Assembly: GCA_963744935.1 (NCBI GenBank)
Contig: CAVUVM010000010.1
Coordinates: 1 to 64,000 of the forward strand
Origin: Bog-473 sp963744935
GTDB lineage: Bacteria > Actinomycetota > Acidimicrobiia > Acidimicrobiales > RAAP-2
Direction of reading: 5' to 3'
Length of the DNA stretch: 64,000 nt
Of this stretch, positions 34,386-45,789 are shown one piece after another. The translations under genes and the position numbers were made by a program. The notes beneath the pieces were generated by a model, which worked only from the letters and a program-made list of their open reading frames with translations, had not been told where the DNA came from and searched no databases. How positions within the stretch are numbered: position 1 is the first letter of the stretch; each line of letters opens with the position of its first letter.

Positions 34386-35413
34386 TGCGCCCCCCCGGCG
34401 TGCGCAGCCGTCTCCTCGTCGCCGCGGCCCCGGCGCTGCTGGCGCTCGGCGTCGGTGGCTGCTCCTTGAGCGGCGGCGGGTCGCAGCGCACGGCCACCGC
34501 GGTCTTCAGCGACGTCGGCGATCTCTCGAACGGCGCGCAGGTACAGCTGGCCGACGTGCCGGTGGGCTCGGTCAGCTCCATCGCGCTGGACGGGGACAAC
34601 GCCAAGGTGACACTCGCGTTCGACAAAGGGGCGCGCATCCCCGCCGACGTCAGCGCCGCCATCGACCGCACCACCATTCTGGGCGACCAATTCGTGCAGC
34701 TCACCGTGCCCAAGAGCGAGACCGGCGCGGCGGCCGCCACGGCGCCGCAGCTGGCCAACGGGGCGGTCATCCACCAGACCTCCGTCGTTCCCGATGTCGA
34801 GCAGTTCATTGCGGCGGGGTCAGAGGTGTTCGGCGCGGTGTCCACCAACGAGCTCGAGCAGATCATCCAAGCCGGGGGAGAGGGCTTCACGGGGCAAGAG
34901 GCGTCGCTCAAGGCCTTCCTGGCCGACCTGAGCGCGGTGACGAACGGCTACGCACAGCACACCGACGAGATCACCCAGGCGGTCAACGGGCTCGACAACC
35001 TCACGTCGACGCTGGCGCCCGGGAGCAGCGCCGGCGAGACGGCGCTCGACAACCTGGCCCAGACCGTCTCGATCCTGGCCCAGAACGCGTCGCAGTTCGA
35101 GACGCTGCTGCAGTCGCTGGACAACCTGTCGACACAGGGCCGGAGCATCCTCGAGAACTACTACCCGCAGATCGTGACGCAGCTGCAGACGCTCCAGGCC
35201 GTGAGCAGCCAGCTGGCGCAGCACCAAGCCGACCTGGCCGGCCTCCTCTCCGAGATCCCGCTCGCCGACAACGCGCTGCCCAACGCCGTGCGCAACGGCT
35301 ACGTGCAGCTCTACGAGAACATCATCGTCTGCGGCATCCCGGGCCTGGGCGAGGACGACAGTCAGCCCGCCTTCTCCTGTGCGCCGCATGGCAACTCGGG
35401 GAACGCGCCGTGA
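34385..35413 (+). CDS. mceE: Mce family protein E (lipoprotein)
   Basis: A 342-residue Mce protein with a lipoprotein signal: hydrophobic LLVAAAPALLALGVGGCSL, with Cys near residue 25 as the lipidation site. MceE is the lipoprotein (LprK-type) of mycobacterial mce operons, so position and signal agree. The MCE domain is at about 35-110 (AVFSDVGDLSNGAQVQLADV, TILGDQFVQLTVP). The start overlaps the mceD stop (TGATG), and the end overlaps mceF by 4 bp. Confidence 0.9.
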   Translation: MRPPGVRSRLLVAAAPALLALGVGGCSLSGGGSQRTATAVFSDVGDLSNGAQVQLADVPVGSVSSIALDGDNAKVTLAFDKGARIPADVSAAIDRTTILGDQFVQLTVPKSETGAAAATAPQLANGAVIHQTSVVPDVEQFIAAGSEVFGAVSTNELEQIIQAGGEGFTGQEASLKAFLADLSAVTNGYAQHTDEITQAVNGLDNLTSTLAPGSSAGETALDNLAQTVSILAQNASQFETLLQSLDNLSTQGRSILENYYPQIVTQLQTLQAVSSQLAQHQADLAGLLSEIPLADNALPNAVRNGYVQLYENIIVCGIPGLGEDDSQPAFSCAPHGNSGNAP

Positions 35414-36796
35414 TCTCCCCACGCCTCATCATCAACCTGATCGTCTTCTTCGCGGTCAGCTTCGCGCTCGTCGTCTACGGCATCGTGAACCTGTTGGGTA
35501 ATCCGCTCGACAGCCCGACGATGCTCACCACCCAAATTCCAGGACGCGTCGGGCCTCTACTCGGGCTTCGAGGTCGAGCTGAACGGCGTTCCCGTCGGCA
35601 CGGTCACCGCGACCGCGCTGACACGCACGGCCACCAGGGTCACGATGCGCATCGATCCCGGCACGCAGGTGCCCGACGACGTCCAGTCCTCGGTGCAGAT
35701 CGCCAACGACCTCGGCGAGCAAGTGGTCAATCTCGTGCCCGCACACGGCGGGAACGCGCCCGCCCTCCACAGCGGTGCCGACGTCCCGCCTGCGCCGAAC
35801 CAGGTGCCCGCCAACGTCGGCGCCGTCGTCGCCTCGGCCACCCGGCTGCTGCGCGCCATTCCCGCCAACGACCTGAACGAGCTCATCGGGGAGCTGGCCA
35901 CGTCGCTGCAGGGCCAGGCGGGCAACCTGCGCACGCTCATCACTGCGGGCACGACGTTCTCCAAGGAGTTCGTTGCCTACCAGCAGCAGTTCACCGAGCT
36001 GTTGGCCAACGCACCGCCCTCCCTCGAAGCGATCACCGCCGTCGCCCCCGAGCTGCGCCAGGACCTGGCGAACACGGCGGCACTCGTCCAGGTGCTGGCA
36101 CAGCAAAAGTCGGGTCTGCACACGCTGCTCACGGCGGGCTCGTCGGCCTTCAACGAGGTCGACAACCTGGTGACGTCGCAGTCGGCGAACATCGGCTGCT
36201 TCCTGCACGACACCGCCAACATCCTCTCGAACATCGCGCAGCCCGCGAACCTGAACAACCTGTCGCAGGGGCTGGCGTACAACCAGTACTTCTTCGGCGC
36301 CGTCGATTCGATCGCGGTGCAGGGCCCGGCCAACCCCACGACGACCAACGCCGCGCAGGACCCCGACCAGACGTTCCTCCGCACGCGCCTGTTGTTCCCC
36401 CCGATCCTCAACGAGCCGGGGTCGTCGTACTCGTCGGCCAACGCGATCCCCGACACGCTGCCCGGAGCCGGTTGTGTCACCGTCTTCGGCAACGGCGTCG
36501 GCCCCGCCACCCAACCCGGCTTCACGCCCGCGGCGGGCGGGCAGCTGGTGGCGCCCACGGCGCAAGAAGCCGACGTCGAGCTCTCGGGCACACCGGTTCC
36601 CGCGACGAGCGCGTCGTACCGCGTGCCGGCGGAGCGTCGGGGCATGGTGCTCGCGCTGGGCGGCCTCGTCGTCCCCGCGCTGTTTCTCGCCTGGGCGCGC
36701 GGCCGGCGCGCCGTCGCACGAGGAGGCGGGCGTGAGAGATCTCCGGGGCGCCACGGTGGCGCGCCGGGTGACGTGATGGAGGGAGAATGGAGATGA
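35410..36796 (+). pseudogene. mceF: Mce family protein F, frameshifted
   Basis: Last Mce protein. The N-terminal piece, from the GTG at 35410, gives an anchor (LIINLIVFFAVSFALVVYGI) and TMLTTQIP; the rest, from SGLYSGFEVELNGVPVGTVT to the end, is in the +1 frame. Deleting one G from the GG at 35542-35543 restores an uninterrupted protein of 461 residues with an MCE domain at about 35-110 and a C-terminal membrane segment (MVLALGGLVVPALFLAWARG). As written, the protein would be cut at the start of its MCE domain. Because the other eight operon members are intact, a base-call error is the simplest explanation; if real, it would disable the tube. Confidence 0.85.
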
Positions 36797-37473
36797 CAGT
36801 GACCGAGCACAATGGCGTGCGGGTCGTCGGCGCGACGTCGGACGACACCGATGCAGGCGAATCGGCCGGGGGCCCACCGCCTCGGGCGCGCCCACGTCGT
36901 TCCGGCGGCGACCACCCTGCCCCAACCCGCCGCGCCTTTCGCCTGGTGAGCCTCGTGGCGGCGGTGGGCCTGGTGGGCACCCTGGCCTTCGGGATCCTCT
37001 TCGCCACCAAGAGCGGCGGCGGCCCGACCCAGGACCCCGCGGTCATCAGCGCCTCGCGCGCGTTCCTGACCGACTTCTTCAACTTCAACGCCAACACGGT
37101 CGACGCCGACTTCAACGCGGTGACCGCCATGGCGACGGGCGCCTTCTCGACCCAGGCCCAGCAGTTCTTCGACACCTCGATCCGCAAGGCCCTCGAGCAG
37201 GCGCTGGCCGAGTCGCGCGGGCAGATCCGTGCCCTCTACGTGCAGTCAGAGAACCAGGCGGCTGGGACCGCCTCGATCTACGCGGTGGTCGACCAGACCT
37301 ACGTGAACAACAAGATCGACACCCCCCAGGCCGACGTGGTCCGCCTCACGGCCAACCTGCAGCAGGTGGACGGGGTGTGGAAGATCGCCGAGGTGACCGT
37401 GCTCGAGGGTGCGACGCCCGCCAGCACCGGGAGCGCCTCGGGCTCGGCCGGCTCGTCCGTGCCTGGGCAATAG
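36787..37473 (+). CDS. Mce-associated membrane protein
   Basis: A 228-residue protein of the Mas (Mce-associated) type. A disordered Arg/Pro-rich cytoplasmic lead of about 50 residues is followed by one membrane segment (LVSLVAAVGLVGTLAFGILF) and a small extracytoplasmic domain of the NTF2-like/VirB8-like fold (SRAFLTDFFNFNANTVDADF to TANLQQVDGVWKIAEVTVLE). Mas proteins stabilise Mce complexes in mycobacteria. It overlaps the end of mceF by 10 bp and is preceded by GGAGGGAG. Mycobacterial operons often have two to four such genes; here there is one. Confidence 0.85.
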   Translation: MEMTVTEHNGVRVVGATSDDTDAGESAGGPPPRARPRRSGGDHPAPTRRAFRLVSLVAAVGLVGTLAFGILFATKSGGGPTQDPAVISASRAFLTDFFNFNANTVDADFNAVTAMATGAFSTQAQQFFDTSIRKALEQALAESRGQIRALYVQSENQAAGTASIYAVVDQTYVNNKIDTPQADVVRLTANLQQVDGVWKIAEVTVLEGATPASTGSASGSAGSSVPGQ

Positions 37474-37548
37474 GAGGCGCGGCATCGGTCCGGCCCCCAC
37501 ACATCGGTCCGGCGGGGGGGAGGGGCGGCCATCCCGTAGCATTGTCCT

Positions 37549-37655
37549 GGGCTGCGTGCGGGTCTGTGGTTGAAAGTCGATGCCAGTCGCAGGCAAAACG
37601 ACCCACGTAAGGCGACTTGTGGTCGCTGAGCATGGTGCGACTTAGAGGTAAGCCC
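37549..37655 (+). ncRNA. Candidate structured RNA upstream of secA
   Basis: Three nested pairings can be read by eye: GGGCT (37549-37553) with AGCCC (37651-37655), AGTCGCA (37585-37591) with TGCGACT (37636-37642), and inside it CGACCCAC with GTGGTCG or the local GCGAC/GTCGC hairpin. A GC-rich hairpin follows directly, as at the end of a small-RNA gene. The class is unknown to me. The place, upstream of secA in an actinobacterium, resembles that of raiA-motif RNAs, but I cannot confirm the consensus. Confidence 0.35.
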
Positions 37656-37656
37656 T

Positions 37657-37690
37657 GCCCGCCGGGCCCCCGACAGTCGGGGGCGGGCGG
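37657..37690 (+). terminator. Very strong hairpin upstream of secA
   Basis: CCCCCGA (37667-37673) pairs with TCGGGGG (37677-37683) around a CAG loop, and outer GCCCG/CGGGC bases extend it. No T-run follows. It probably terminates the mce transcript or the candidate RNA, or acts as an attenuator for secA. Confidence 0.5.
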
Positions 37691-37854
37691 AGACGAGGCG
37701 ACGCGTGCCAATGCGGCGCCGCTGGGTGCGGTGGTGACACCGTGCCGCCGGTGCCGGCGCGCCACCCTCGCGGCAGGCGAGTGTGGGGTCAAAGACCAGG
37801 TCAGCCGCACGCAGCCCAGATACGTGCCGTCGGCTCGCTCGCCCCTGGTGCCGG

Positions 37855-37860
37855 TAGGAT
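37855..37860 (+). promoter_or_regulatory. -10 hexamer for secA
   Basis: TAGGAT ends 9 bases before the secA ATG, a spacing that implies a transcript with almost no leader. The same hexamer is found before ftsE at 42036. No clear -35 element is seen. Confidence 0.35.
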
Positions 37861-37869
37861 CGGCCTCTC

Positions 37870-40720
<2,851 letters not shown>

Positions 40721-40734
<14 letters not shown>

Positions 40735-41875
40735 CGGGCCCTCGGCCGAGGCACCCCGGGACTTCACATCCGAACTCGAAGCGCTGGGGGAGCGGCTGGC
40801 CGAAGCGGAGCGCTACCTCGGTCGGGACAAGCTCGAGGCCCGGCGAGCCGAGCTCGAGGCCGATGTGGCCAAGCCGAACCTGTGGGACGACCCCGACCAC
40901 GCCCGCGCGGTCACCAAGGAGTTGGGCCGGGTCACCGCTGACCTCGAGCAACTCGACGGGTTGCGGAGCGCGCTGGAGGACGCCTCGGCGCTGCTCGAGC
41001 TGACCGAGGAGTCGGAGGCCGAGGGCGTGAGCGACGCCGCGTTTGACGCCGAGCTGGTCGAGACCGTGGCCTCGTTGGGGACCCGGCTCGACGCGTTGGA
41101 GCTGCAGTCGCTGTTCTCCGGCGAGTACGACGAGCTCGACGCGGTGTGCGAGGTGCACGCGGGGGCGGGTGGGACGGACGCGCAGGACTGGACCGAGATG
41201 CTCCTGCGCATGTACCAGCGCTGGGCCGAGCGCCGCGGCTACACCGTGGAGGTCGACGAGGCGACCGAAGGCCAGGAGGCCGGCTTGCTCTCGGTGACCT
41301 TCATCGTGCACGGACGCTTCGCGTACGGACTGCTCGCCACCGAACGCGGCGTGCACCGTCTGGTGCGCATGTCGCCCTTCGACTCGCAGCACCGGCGTCA
41401 GACCAGCTTCGCCTCCGTGGATGTCACTCCGTTCCTCGAGGACGTGTCGGCCGAGGTGGAGATCGACGAGAAGGACCTGCGCGTCGACACCTATCGGTCC
41501 TCTGGTGCCGGCGGGCAGCACGTGAACAAGACCGACTCCGCCGTCAGGCTCACGCACCTGCCCACCGGGATCGTGGTCTCGTGCCAGAACGAGCGGAGCC
41601 AGCACCAGAACAAGGCCAAGGCCCTACAGATCCTCGGCGCCAAGCTGGCGGAGCGCGCCCGGGCGGAGCGCCGGGCCGAGCTGGACGCCCTGAGCGGGGA
41701 ACGGGTGGACAACGCCTGGGGGAACCAGATCCGCTCCTATGTCATGGCTCCCTACCAACTGGTCAAGGATCTGCGGACCAATTACGAGACCGGGAACGTC
41801 GAGGCCGTCTTGGACGGGGACTTGGACCCGTTCATGGAGGCGGAGTTGCGGCGCCAGCGCGAGGGCAATTCCTAG
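40721..41875 (+). CDS. prfB: Peptide chain release factor 2
   Basis: RF2, which ends translation at UGA and UAA, 384 residues. The peptidyl-hydrolase motif is SSGAGGQHVNKTDSAV, and the stop-codon reading motif is SPF in RMSPFDSQHRRQTSF, which separates RF2 from RF1 (PAT). The programmed +1 frameshift that controls RF2 in many bacteria is absent: the gene is one continuous frame from the ATG at 40721, as is usual in actinobacteria. The start lies inside the secA 3' end. Confidence 0.96.
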
Positions 41876-41881
41876 GTGTAC

Positions 41882-41900
41882 GGCGCTCGTTGCACGAGCG
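41882..41900 (+). terminator. Hairpin after prfB
   Basis: CGCTCG and CGAGCG flank TTGCA shortly after the prfB stop codon, and GTTGCAAC follows, allowing an alternative pairing. It is a plausible end for the secA-prfB transcript. Confidence 0.35.
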
Positions 41901-42035
41901 TTGCAACGCAGATCGGCCCGGTCAGAGCCCGCGCCACCCTGCGGCATCGCGATCGCAGTCGAGCAGGTCCAGCAGAGCGACGGCGCGCTCGACCTGCACC
42001 GGAGCCAATGACCGATAACGGTAATACGGATTCAG

Positions 42036-42041
42036 TAGGAT
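42036..42041 (+). promoter_or_regulatory. -10 hexamer for ftsEX
   Basis: TAGGAT, identical to the hexamer before secA, lies 45 bases before the ftsE start codon. No convincing -35 is present. Confidence 0.3.
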
Positions 42042-42086
42042 GCTCTGTGTGCCCGCCGGTTGGCCGGGGCCCATTTTCTTTCCCTG

Positions 42087-42815
42087 ATGATCCGATTCGA
42101 GAACGTCACCAAGACCTACAAGGGTTCGACCGTCGCCCTGCGCGACCTCACGGTCGACATCGACAAGGGTGAGTTCGTCTTCCTCGTCGGCGCGTCCGGC
42201 TCCGGGAAGACCACCTTCATCCGGCTGCTCTTGCGCGAGGAGCTCCCGACCTCGGGCCAGATCCTCGAAGCGGGACGCAGCATCGTGGAGCTGCCCAAGT
42301 GGCGGGTCCCGTACCTGCGCCGGAACATCGGCTGCGTCTTCCAGGACTTCCGTCTCCTGCCCAACAAGTCCGTCTTCGAGAACGTGGCCTTCGCCCTCGA
42401 GGTGATCGGCCGGCCTCGCCACGTCGTGGCCAACCAGGTGCCCCAGGTGCTCGACCTGGTCGGCCTCGCGAACAAGCGGGACAACCTGCCCAACGAACTC
42501 TCCGGCGGCGAGCAGCAGCGCGTCGCGGTGGCCCGAGCGTTCGTGAACCGACCACTCATCTTGCTGGCCGACGAGCCGACGGGGAACCTGGACCCACAGA
42601 CGAGCCAGGGCATCATGCAGCTTCTCGACCGCATCAACCGGACCGGGACCACGGTCGTCGTCGCCACGCACGACGAGGTCCTCGTCGACAAGATGCGCCG
42701 GCGCGTCATTGAGCTGAGCAACGGTTCCATGGTGCGCGACCAGAAGCGCGGGGTGTACGGCTTCGACGGCGCGGCACAAGAGCGCGTCGACGTGGCCGCC
42801 GGTGGCATGGGCTGA
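42087..42815 (+). CDS. ftsE: Cell-division ABC ATPase FtsE
   Basis: Cytoplasmic ATPase of 242 residues that works with FtsX to activate peptidoglycan hydrolases at the septum. Walker A is LVGASGSGKTTFIR, the signature LSGGEQQRVAVARAF, Walker B ILLADEPTGNLDPQTS, and the switch His is in VVATHDEVLVDK. I chose the ATG at 42087 (MIRFENVTKTY), which matches the family start; the frame extends 9 codons further without support. It overlaps ftsX by one base (TGATG), and the gene order prfB-ftsE-ftsX is conserved in actinobacteria. Confidence 0.96.
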   Translation: MIRFENVTKTYKGSTVALRDLTVDIDKGEFVFLVGASGSGKTTFIRLLLREELPTSGQILEAGRSIVELPKWRVPYLRRNIGCVFQDFRLLPNKSVFENVAFALEVIGRPRHVVANQVPQVLDLVGLANKRDNLPNELSGGEQQRVAVARAFVNRPLILLADEPTGNLDPQTSQGIMQLLDRINRTGTTVVVATHDEVLVDKMRRRVIELSNGSMVRDQKRGVYGFDGAAQERVDVAAGGMG

Positions 42816-43702
42816 TGCCGGTCTCAGTCGACTACGTCGTACGGGAGACGGCTTCGAACTTGTGGCGGAACCGGCTCATGACCGTCGCTGCCGTCCTCAC
42901 CGTCGCGGTGTCGTTGTCGCTCGTCGGTGCGTCCCTCTTGCTGCGGCAGGGGTCGGCCAACGCCACCGGGACGCTGGAGCGCGGCACCAAGGTCACCGTC
43001 TGGATGGAGCCCAACGCCACCTCCCAGCAGATCGGGGCCGTGGGCACCCAGTTGGCCCAGCTCAACTACGTACAACAGCCGTGTGAGTACTGGAACAAGC
43101 AGCGCAATTTCACCGAGGCACGCCAGCTCCTGCCCTCGGACGTCTTCCAGGCAACCAACCAGTCGGAGATGCCCACCTCCTACTGGTGCGTCCCCTTGGC
43201 CCTCTCCGACGCGGCCCAGGTGGTCCGGACCTTCAACGGCACGGCCGGTGTCCTGGCGGTGACCGAGCCCTCCACGGCCATCCACAACGAGGAAACCGTC
43301 ATCAACATCGTGAAGTGGTCGTTCCTCGCGGTGGCCGTGGTGTTGATCATCTCCGCCGCCGTCCTCATCCTCAACACGATCCGCATGGCCATCTTCGCCC
43401 GCCGACGAGAAGTGTCCGTCATGAAACTCGTCGGCGCCACGAATTGGTTCATTCGCGTCCCCTTCATGTCCGAAGGCCTGCTCCAGGGCTTCATCGGCTC
43501 GGTCTTGGCGGCGGGTGTCGTCTGGCTCCTCTATGTCCTCATCAACCATTGGGGGAACGGGAAGACGACGAGCAACATCTTCACGGCTATCCATACGACC
43601 GCTCCCGAGATGATCCTGACCAACGTCGTCGTGATCATCGTCGGCATGGCCATCGGGACCGCCGGTTCCGCCATCGCCATCCGCCGCTTCCTGGACGTCT
43701 AG
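42815..43702 (+). CDS. ftsX: Cell-division protein FtsX
   Basis: Membrane partner of FtsE, 295 residues. It has the usual four membrane segments: residues about 20-42 (LMTVAAVLTVAVSLSLVGAS), then an extracellular domain to about 165 that binds hydrolase cofactors, then WSFLAVAVVLIISAAVLILN, FIGSVLAAGVVWLLYVLINH and LTNVVVIIVGMAIGTAGSAI. The cytoplasmic coupling loop REVSVMKLVGATNWFIRVPF is well conserved. Two Cys in the extracellular part (QQPCEYW and SYWCVPL) may pair. smpB, which often follows, is not here. Confidence 0.96.
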   Translation: MPVSVDYVVRETASNLWRNRLMTVAAVLTVAVSLSLVGASLLLRQGSANATGTLERGTKVTVWMEPNATSQQIGAVGTQLAQLNYVQQPCEYWNKQRNFTEARQLLPSDVFQATNQSEMPTSYWCVPLALSDAAQVVRTFNGTAGVLAVTEPSTAIHNEETVINIVKWSFLAVAVVLIISAAVLILNTIRMAIFARRREVSVMKLVGATNWFIRVPFMSEGLLQGFIGSVLAAGVVWLLYVLINHWGNGKTTSNIFTAIHTTAPEMILTNVVVIIVGMAIGTAGSAIAIRRFLDV

Positions 43703-44280
43703 CAAGCGCGCACTCGTCGCGCCCGCAGCACGAGCCCCTCGCCCGAGCGGAACGGCTCTGAGCGATGCGTCACGTCGTTGAACCCACGCTCGTGCAGTGC
43801 AGCCGTCGTCGTGTTGACCCAATCGGACACGGGCGCTCGCTTCTCCACGGCCCAGCAATGCGTCACGGTGACCAGCGAGGCCCCGGGCGCCAGTACCCGC
43901 GCGATCTCGTGCAACGACGCATCGAAGGGCTGCCAGAGCTTGATGCTGTTGACGGCCACCGCACCGTCGAACATGGCGTCGGGCCACGGGATCGTGTCGG
44001 CGCCCGTGGCGGCGAGCTCGACACGCCCTTCGTTGACGGCGGCCCGGTTGCGCCGGCGGGCTTGCTCGACCATGGCGGACGAGGGGTCGATACCGCCGAC
44101 GAACCCGGTGGGGAGGCGAGGAGTGAGAGCCGCGATCCCCACGCCGGGCCCGAACCCGACGGCGAGGACGCGATCGGTGGGAGCGGGATCCAGCTCGTCG
44201 ACGGCGGCGTCCTCCATGTCCCGGTTGAGCCGGGCCATGACGGCGCCGGCCAGTCGGCCGGATGTGCCTTCGAACCCCAT
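43699..44280 (-). CDS. Class I SAM-dependent methyltransferase
   Basis: A 193-residue methyltransferase with motif I in DRVLAVGFGPGVGIAAL (a variant in which the usual Asp/Glu-x-Gly-x-Gly is VGFGPGVG), then FVGGIDPSSAMVEQARRRN and a motif IV region AMFDGAVAVNSIKLWQPF. Substrate unknown. The start is the ATG at 44280, with GGAG 8 bases before it; ATG 44286 and TTG 44298 are alternatives. It is divergent from the MerR gene, with a perfect palindrome between them, so it is probably a target of that regulator. Its stop overlaps the end of ftsX by 4 bp on the opposite strand. Confidence 0.8.
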   Translation of the reverse strand: MGFEGTSGRLAGAVMARLNRDMEDAAVDELDPAPTDRVLAVGFGPGVGIAALTPRLPTGFVGGIDPSSAMVEQARRRNRAAVNEGRVELAATGADTIPWPDAMFDGAVAVNSIKLWQPFDASLHEIARVLAPGASLVTVTHCWAVEKRAPVSDWVNTTTAALHERGFNDVTHRSEPFRSGEGLVLRARRVRAC

Positions 44281-44300
44281 CGCCATGGCTCCACCCAATC

Positions 44301-44320
44301 ACTTGAAGTACGCTTCAAGT
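44301..44320. promoter_or_regulatory. MerR-type operator palindrome
   Basis: ACTTGAAGTACGCTTCAAGT is a perfect inverted repeat of ACTTGAAG/CTTCAAGT around four bases. It lies between a methyltransferase gene and the divergent MerR-family gene whose ATG starts two bases after it. Length and form are those of MerR-family operators, which sit between stretched -35 and -10 elements. Confidence 0.7.
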
Positions 44321-44322
44321 CA

Positions 44323-44766
44323 ATGACCGCTCTGCTCGACATCGGCGAAGTCGCCTCCCGCGCCGGCATGGCACCCTCCGCCCTGCGTTTCTACGAGCGA
44401 GAGCGCATCATCGAGAGCGCCGAGCGCAAAGGGTTGCGGCGCCAGTTCCGTCCCGACGTGCTCACGACCCTCGCCGTCGTGGCGATGTGCCGCCAGGCGG
44501 GCTTCTCCATCGAGGAGATCAAGGAGTTGCTGGCGACGGGCGGGCGTCCGGAGTGGAAGGCCTTCGCCATCCGCAAGCGCGACGAGCTGCGCGCACAGGC
44601 CGAGCATCTCTCGACCGTGGCGGAGCAGCTCGACCACGCGTTGGGCTGCCCGAGCCCCAACGTGTTCGACTGCGAGCACTTCCGCGCCGCCCTCGACGAG
44701 GCGTTGCCCATTCGACCGGGGTCCCGGGCAGCCGGTATCGCGGCCCGCACGTCGGGGGCACGGTGA
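44323..44766 (+). CDS. MerR-family transcriptional regulator (SoxR-like)
   Basis: A 147-residue regulator. The winged helix-turn-helix is at the N-terminus (LLDIGEVASRAGMAPSALRF, YERERIIESAERKGLRRQF), followed by a dimerisation helix (RDELRAQAEHLSTVAEQLDH). The C-terminal pair GCPSPNVFDCEHF provides two Cys but not the CxxCxxxxxC set of SoxR, so metal or redox sensing is possible but not shown. The ATG directly follows the operator palindrome, so this gene probably controls itself and the divergent methyltransferase. A 4-bp overlap joins it to the small membrane protein downstream. Confidence 0.88.
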   Translation: MTALLDIGEVASRAGMAPSALRFYERERIIESAERKGLRRQFRPDVLTTLAVVAMCRQAGFSIEEIKELLATGGRPEWKAFAIRKRDELRAQAEHLSTVAEQLDHALGCPSPNVFDCEHFRAALDEALPIRPGSRAAGIAARTSGAR

Positions 44767-45029
44767 GCGATCCGCTGCGCAACGGCACCCGGCCGGACCG
44801 CTCGCAGTCACGATTCTTCTGCAATACCCCTCGCAAGGTCTCCCTCGCCTTCATCGTCTTGGCGTTCGCCGCGCTCGTGATCGGCGGGGGCTTCGCCGAA
44901 ATCTCGTCCAGCGGCTCGCCTACGTCGCTCGAGACGATGGTCATCCGCTGGATCATCGTCGGCTCGCTCGTCATCTCCCTCGCCGCCTACGTCATCGGCG
45001 GCCGGGCGCTTCAACGCGATCAACACTGA
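44763..45029 (+). CDS. Small two-helix membrane protein
   Basis: An 88-residue protein with two hydrophobic segments (SLAFIVLAFAALVIGGGFAE and IRWIIVGSLVISLAAYVIGG) and charged ends. I do not recognise a family. The GTG start overlaps the merR stop (GTGA), so it is translationally coupled to the regulator and probably belongs to the same response. The N-terminal 25 residues are basic with one Cys. Confidence 0.6.
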   Translation: MSDPLRNGTRPDRSQSRFFCNTPRKVSLAFIVLAFAALVIGGGFAEISSSGSPTSLETMVIRWIIVGSLVISLAAYVIGGRALQRDQH

Positions 45030-45050
45030 CGGCCGTCCGCCACCGGCCGT

Positions 45051-45716
45051 TCAGGTCCAGACCTTGACAACCTCGACGAGCCGGAAGGTGCTCGAGGCCG
45101 TCTCGCGGGTCTGGCACGATGCCTCGAACCCGGCTCCACTCTTCCGCGGCGGGTGGCAGTCCGCGACGTGTGGTGACGAGCCGGCTGTGCTCGCGCAGTC
45201 GAAGGGGCCCAGTCCCGCCGACCAGGCGGACGAGACGAAGATGCAGGCCTGTCCGTTGGCGAGGTCCATCGCCCACGGCTGGGTGGCGGGTCCCGACGTC
45301 GCCGGCGAGGGCAGGGCGCCGACCTGGAACGAGACTGCCTGGGACTTGGCGGGGTCGGCGACGCACATCAGGGGCCCGCTGGTGGCGTGCGGCGGCGCGA
45401 AGCAAGGGTCATAAACCGTCGAGCCCGGCTGGGCGAAGCAGCGGTAACTCGATGTACCGGCGACCCCCGGGCTCACGCAGGTGCCCGTCACCGCCTGTGT
45501 CACGTCGATCGTCGCGAGCACGGTGCCCTGCGGCGAGTAGGGGGTGAAGACAACTTCTTGTGACGTCGACGTCGACGGCGCGGTGACGACGTGATGACGG
45601 CCACCGACGTTCTGATTTGTCGGCGAGCTGCTGCTGCACGCTGCGAGCAGGACGGCCACCGCCAACACGAGTCCCACGACCGCAAGCGGGCGCGCGACGT
45701 GCTGGTGGCGGGGCAC
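45051..45716 (-). CDS. Secreted lipoprotein, hypothetical
   Basis: A 221-residue exported protein with a lipoprotein signal: hydrophobic VVGLVLAVAVLLAACSSSS, with the Cys of LAAC as the lipid site. The mature part has six or more Cys, mostly in short loops (TGTCVSPG, YRCFAQPG, DPCFAPPH, LMCVADP, ACIFVS, ADCHPP), suggesting several disulfides, and no domain I recognise. The GTG at 45716 is chosen because it gives a standard signal; the frame runs further to 45866 without one. Confidence 0.65.
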   Translation of the reverse strand: MPRHQHVARPLAVVGLVLAVAVLLAACSSSSPTNQNVGGRHHVVTAPSTSTSQEVVFTPYSPQGTVLATIDVTQAVTGTCVSPGVAGTSSYRCFAQPGSTVYDPCFAPPHATSGPLMCVADPAKSQAVSFQVGALPSPATSGPATQPWAMDLANGQACIFVSSAWSAGLGPFDCASTAGSSPHVADCHPPRKSGAGFEASCQTRETASSTFRLVEVVKVWT

Positions 45717-45789
45717 GCTCCGATGCTCCCACAGAGGGTTGCCGGAATCCGTGATGACCACGGCTCGGGATCTGGGCCAGACTGTCGCC

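Larger units (their letters stand above)
37474..37869 (+). other. Intergenic region before secA, rich in structure
   Basis: About 400 bases with no credible protein gene. It contains two copies of CATCGGTCCGG (37484-37494 and 37503-37513), a candidate structured RNA (37549-37655), a strong hairpin (37657-37690) and the secA promoter region. In many bacteria hpf/raiA lies just before secA; no such gene is seen here. Confidence 0.5.
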
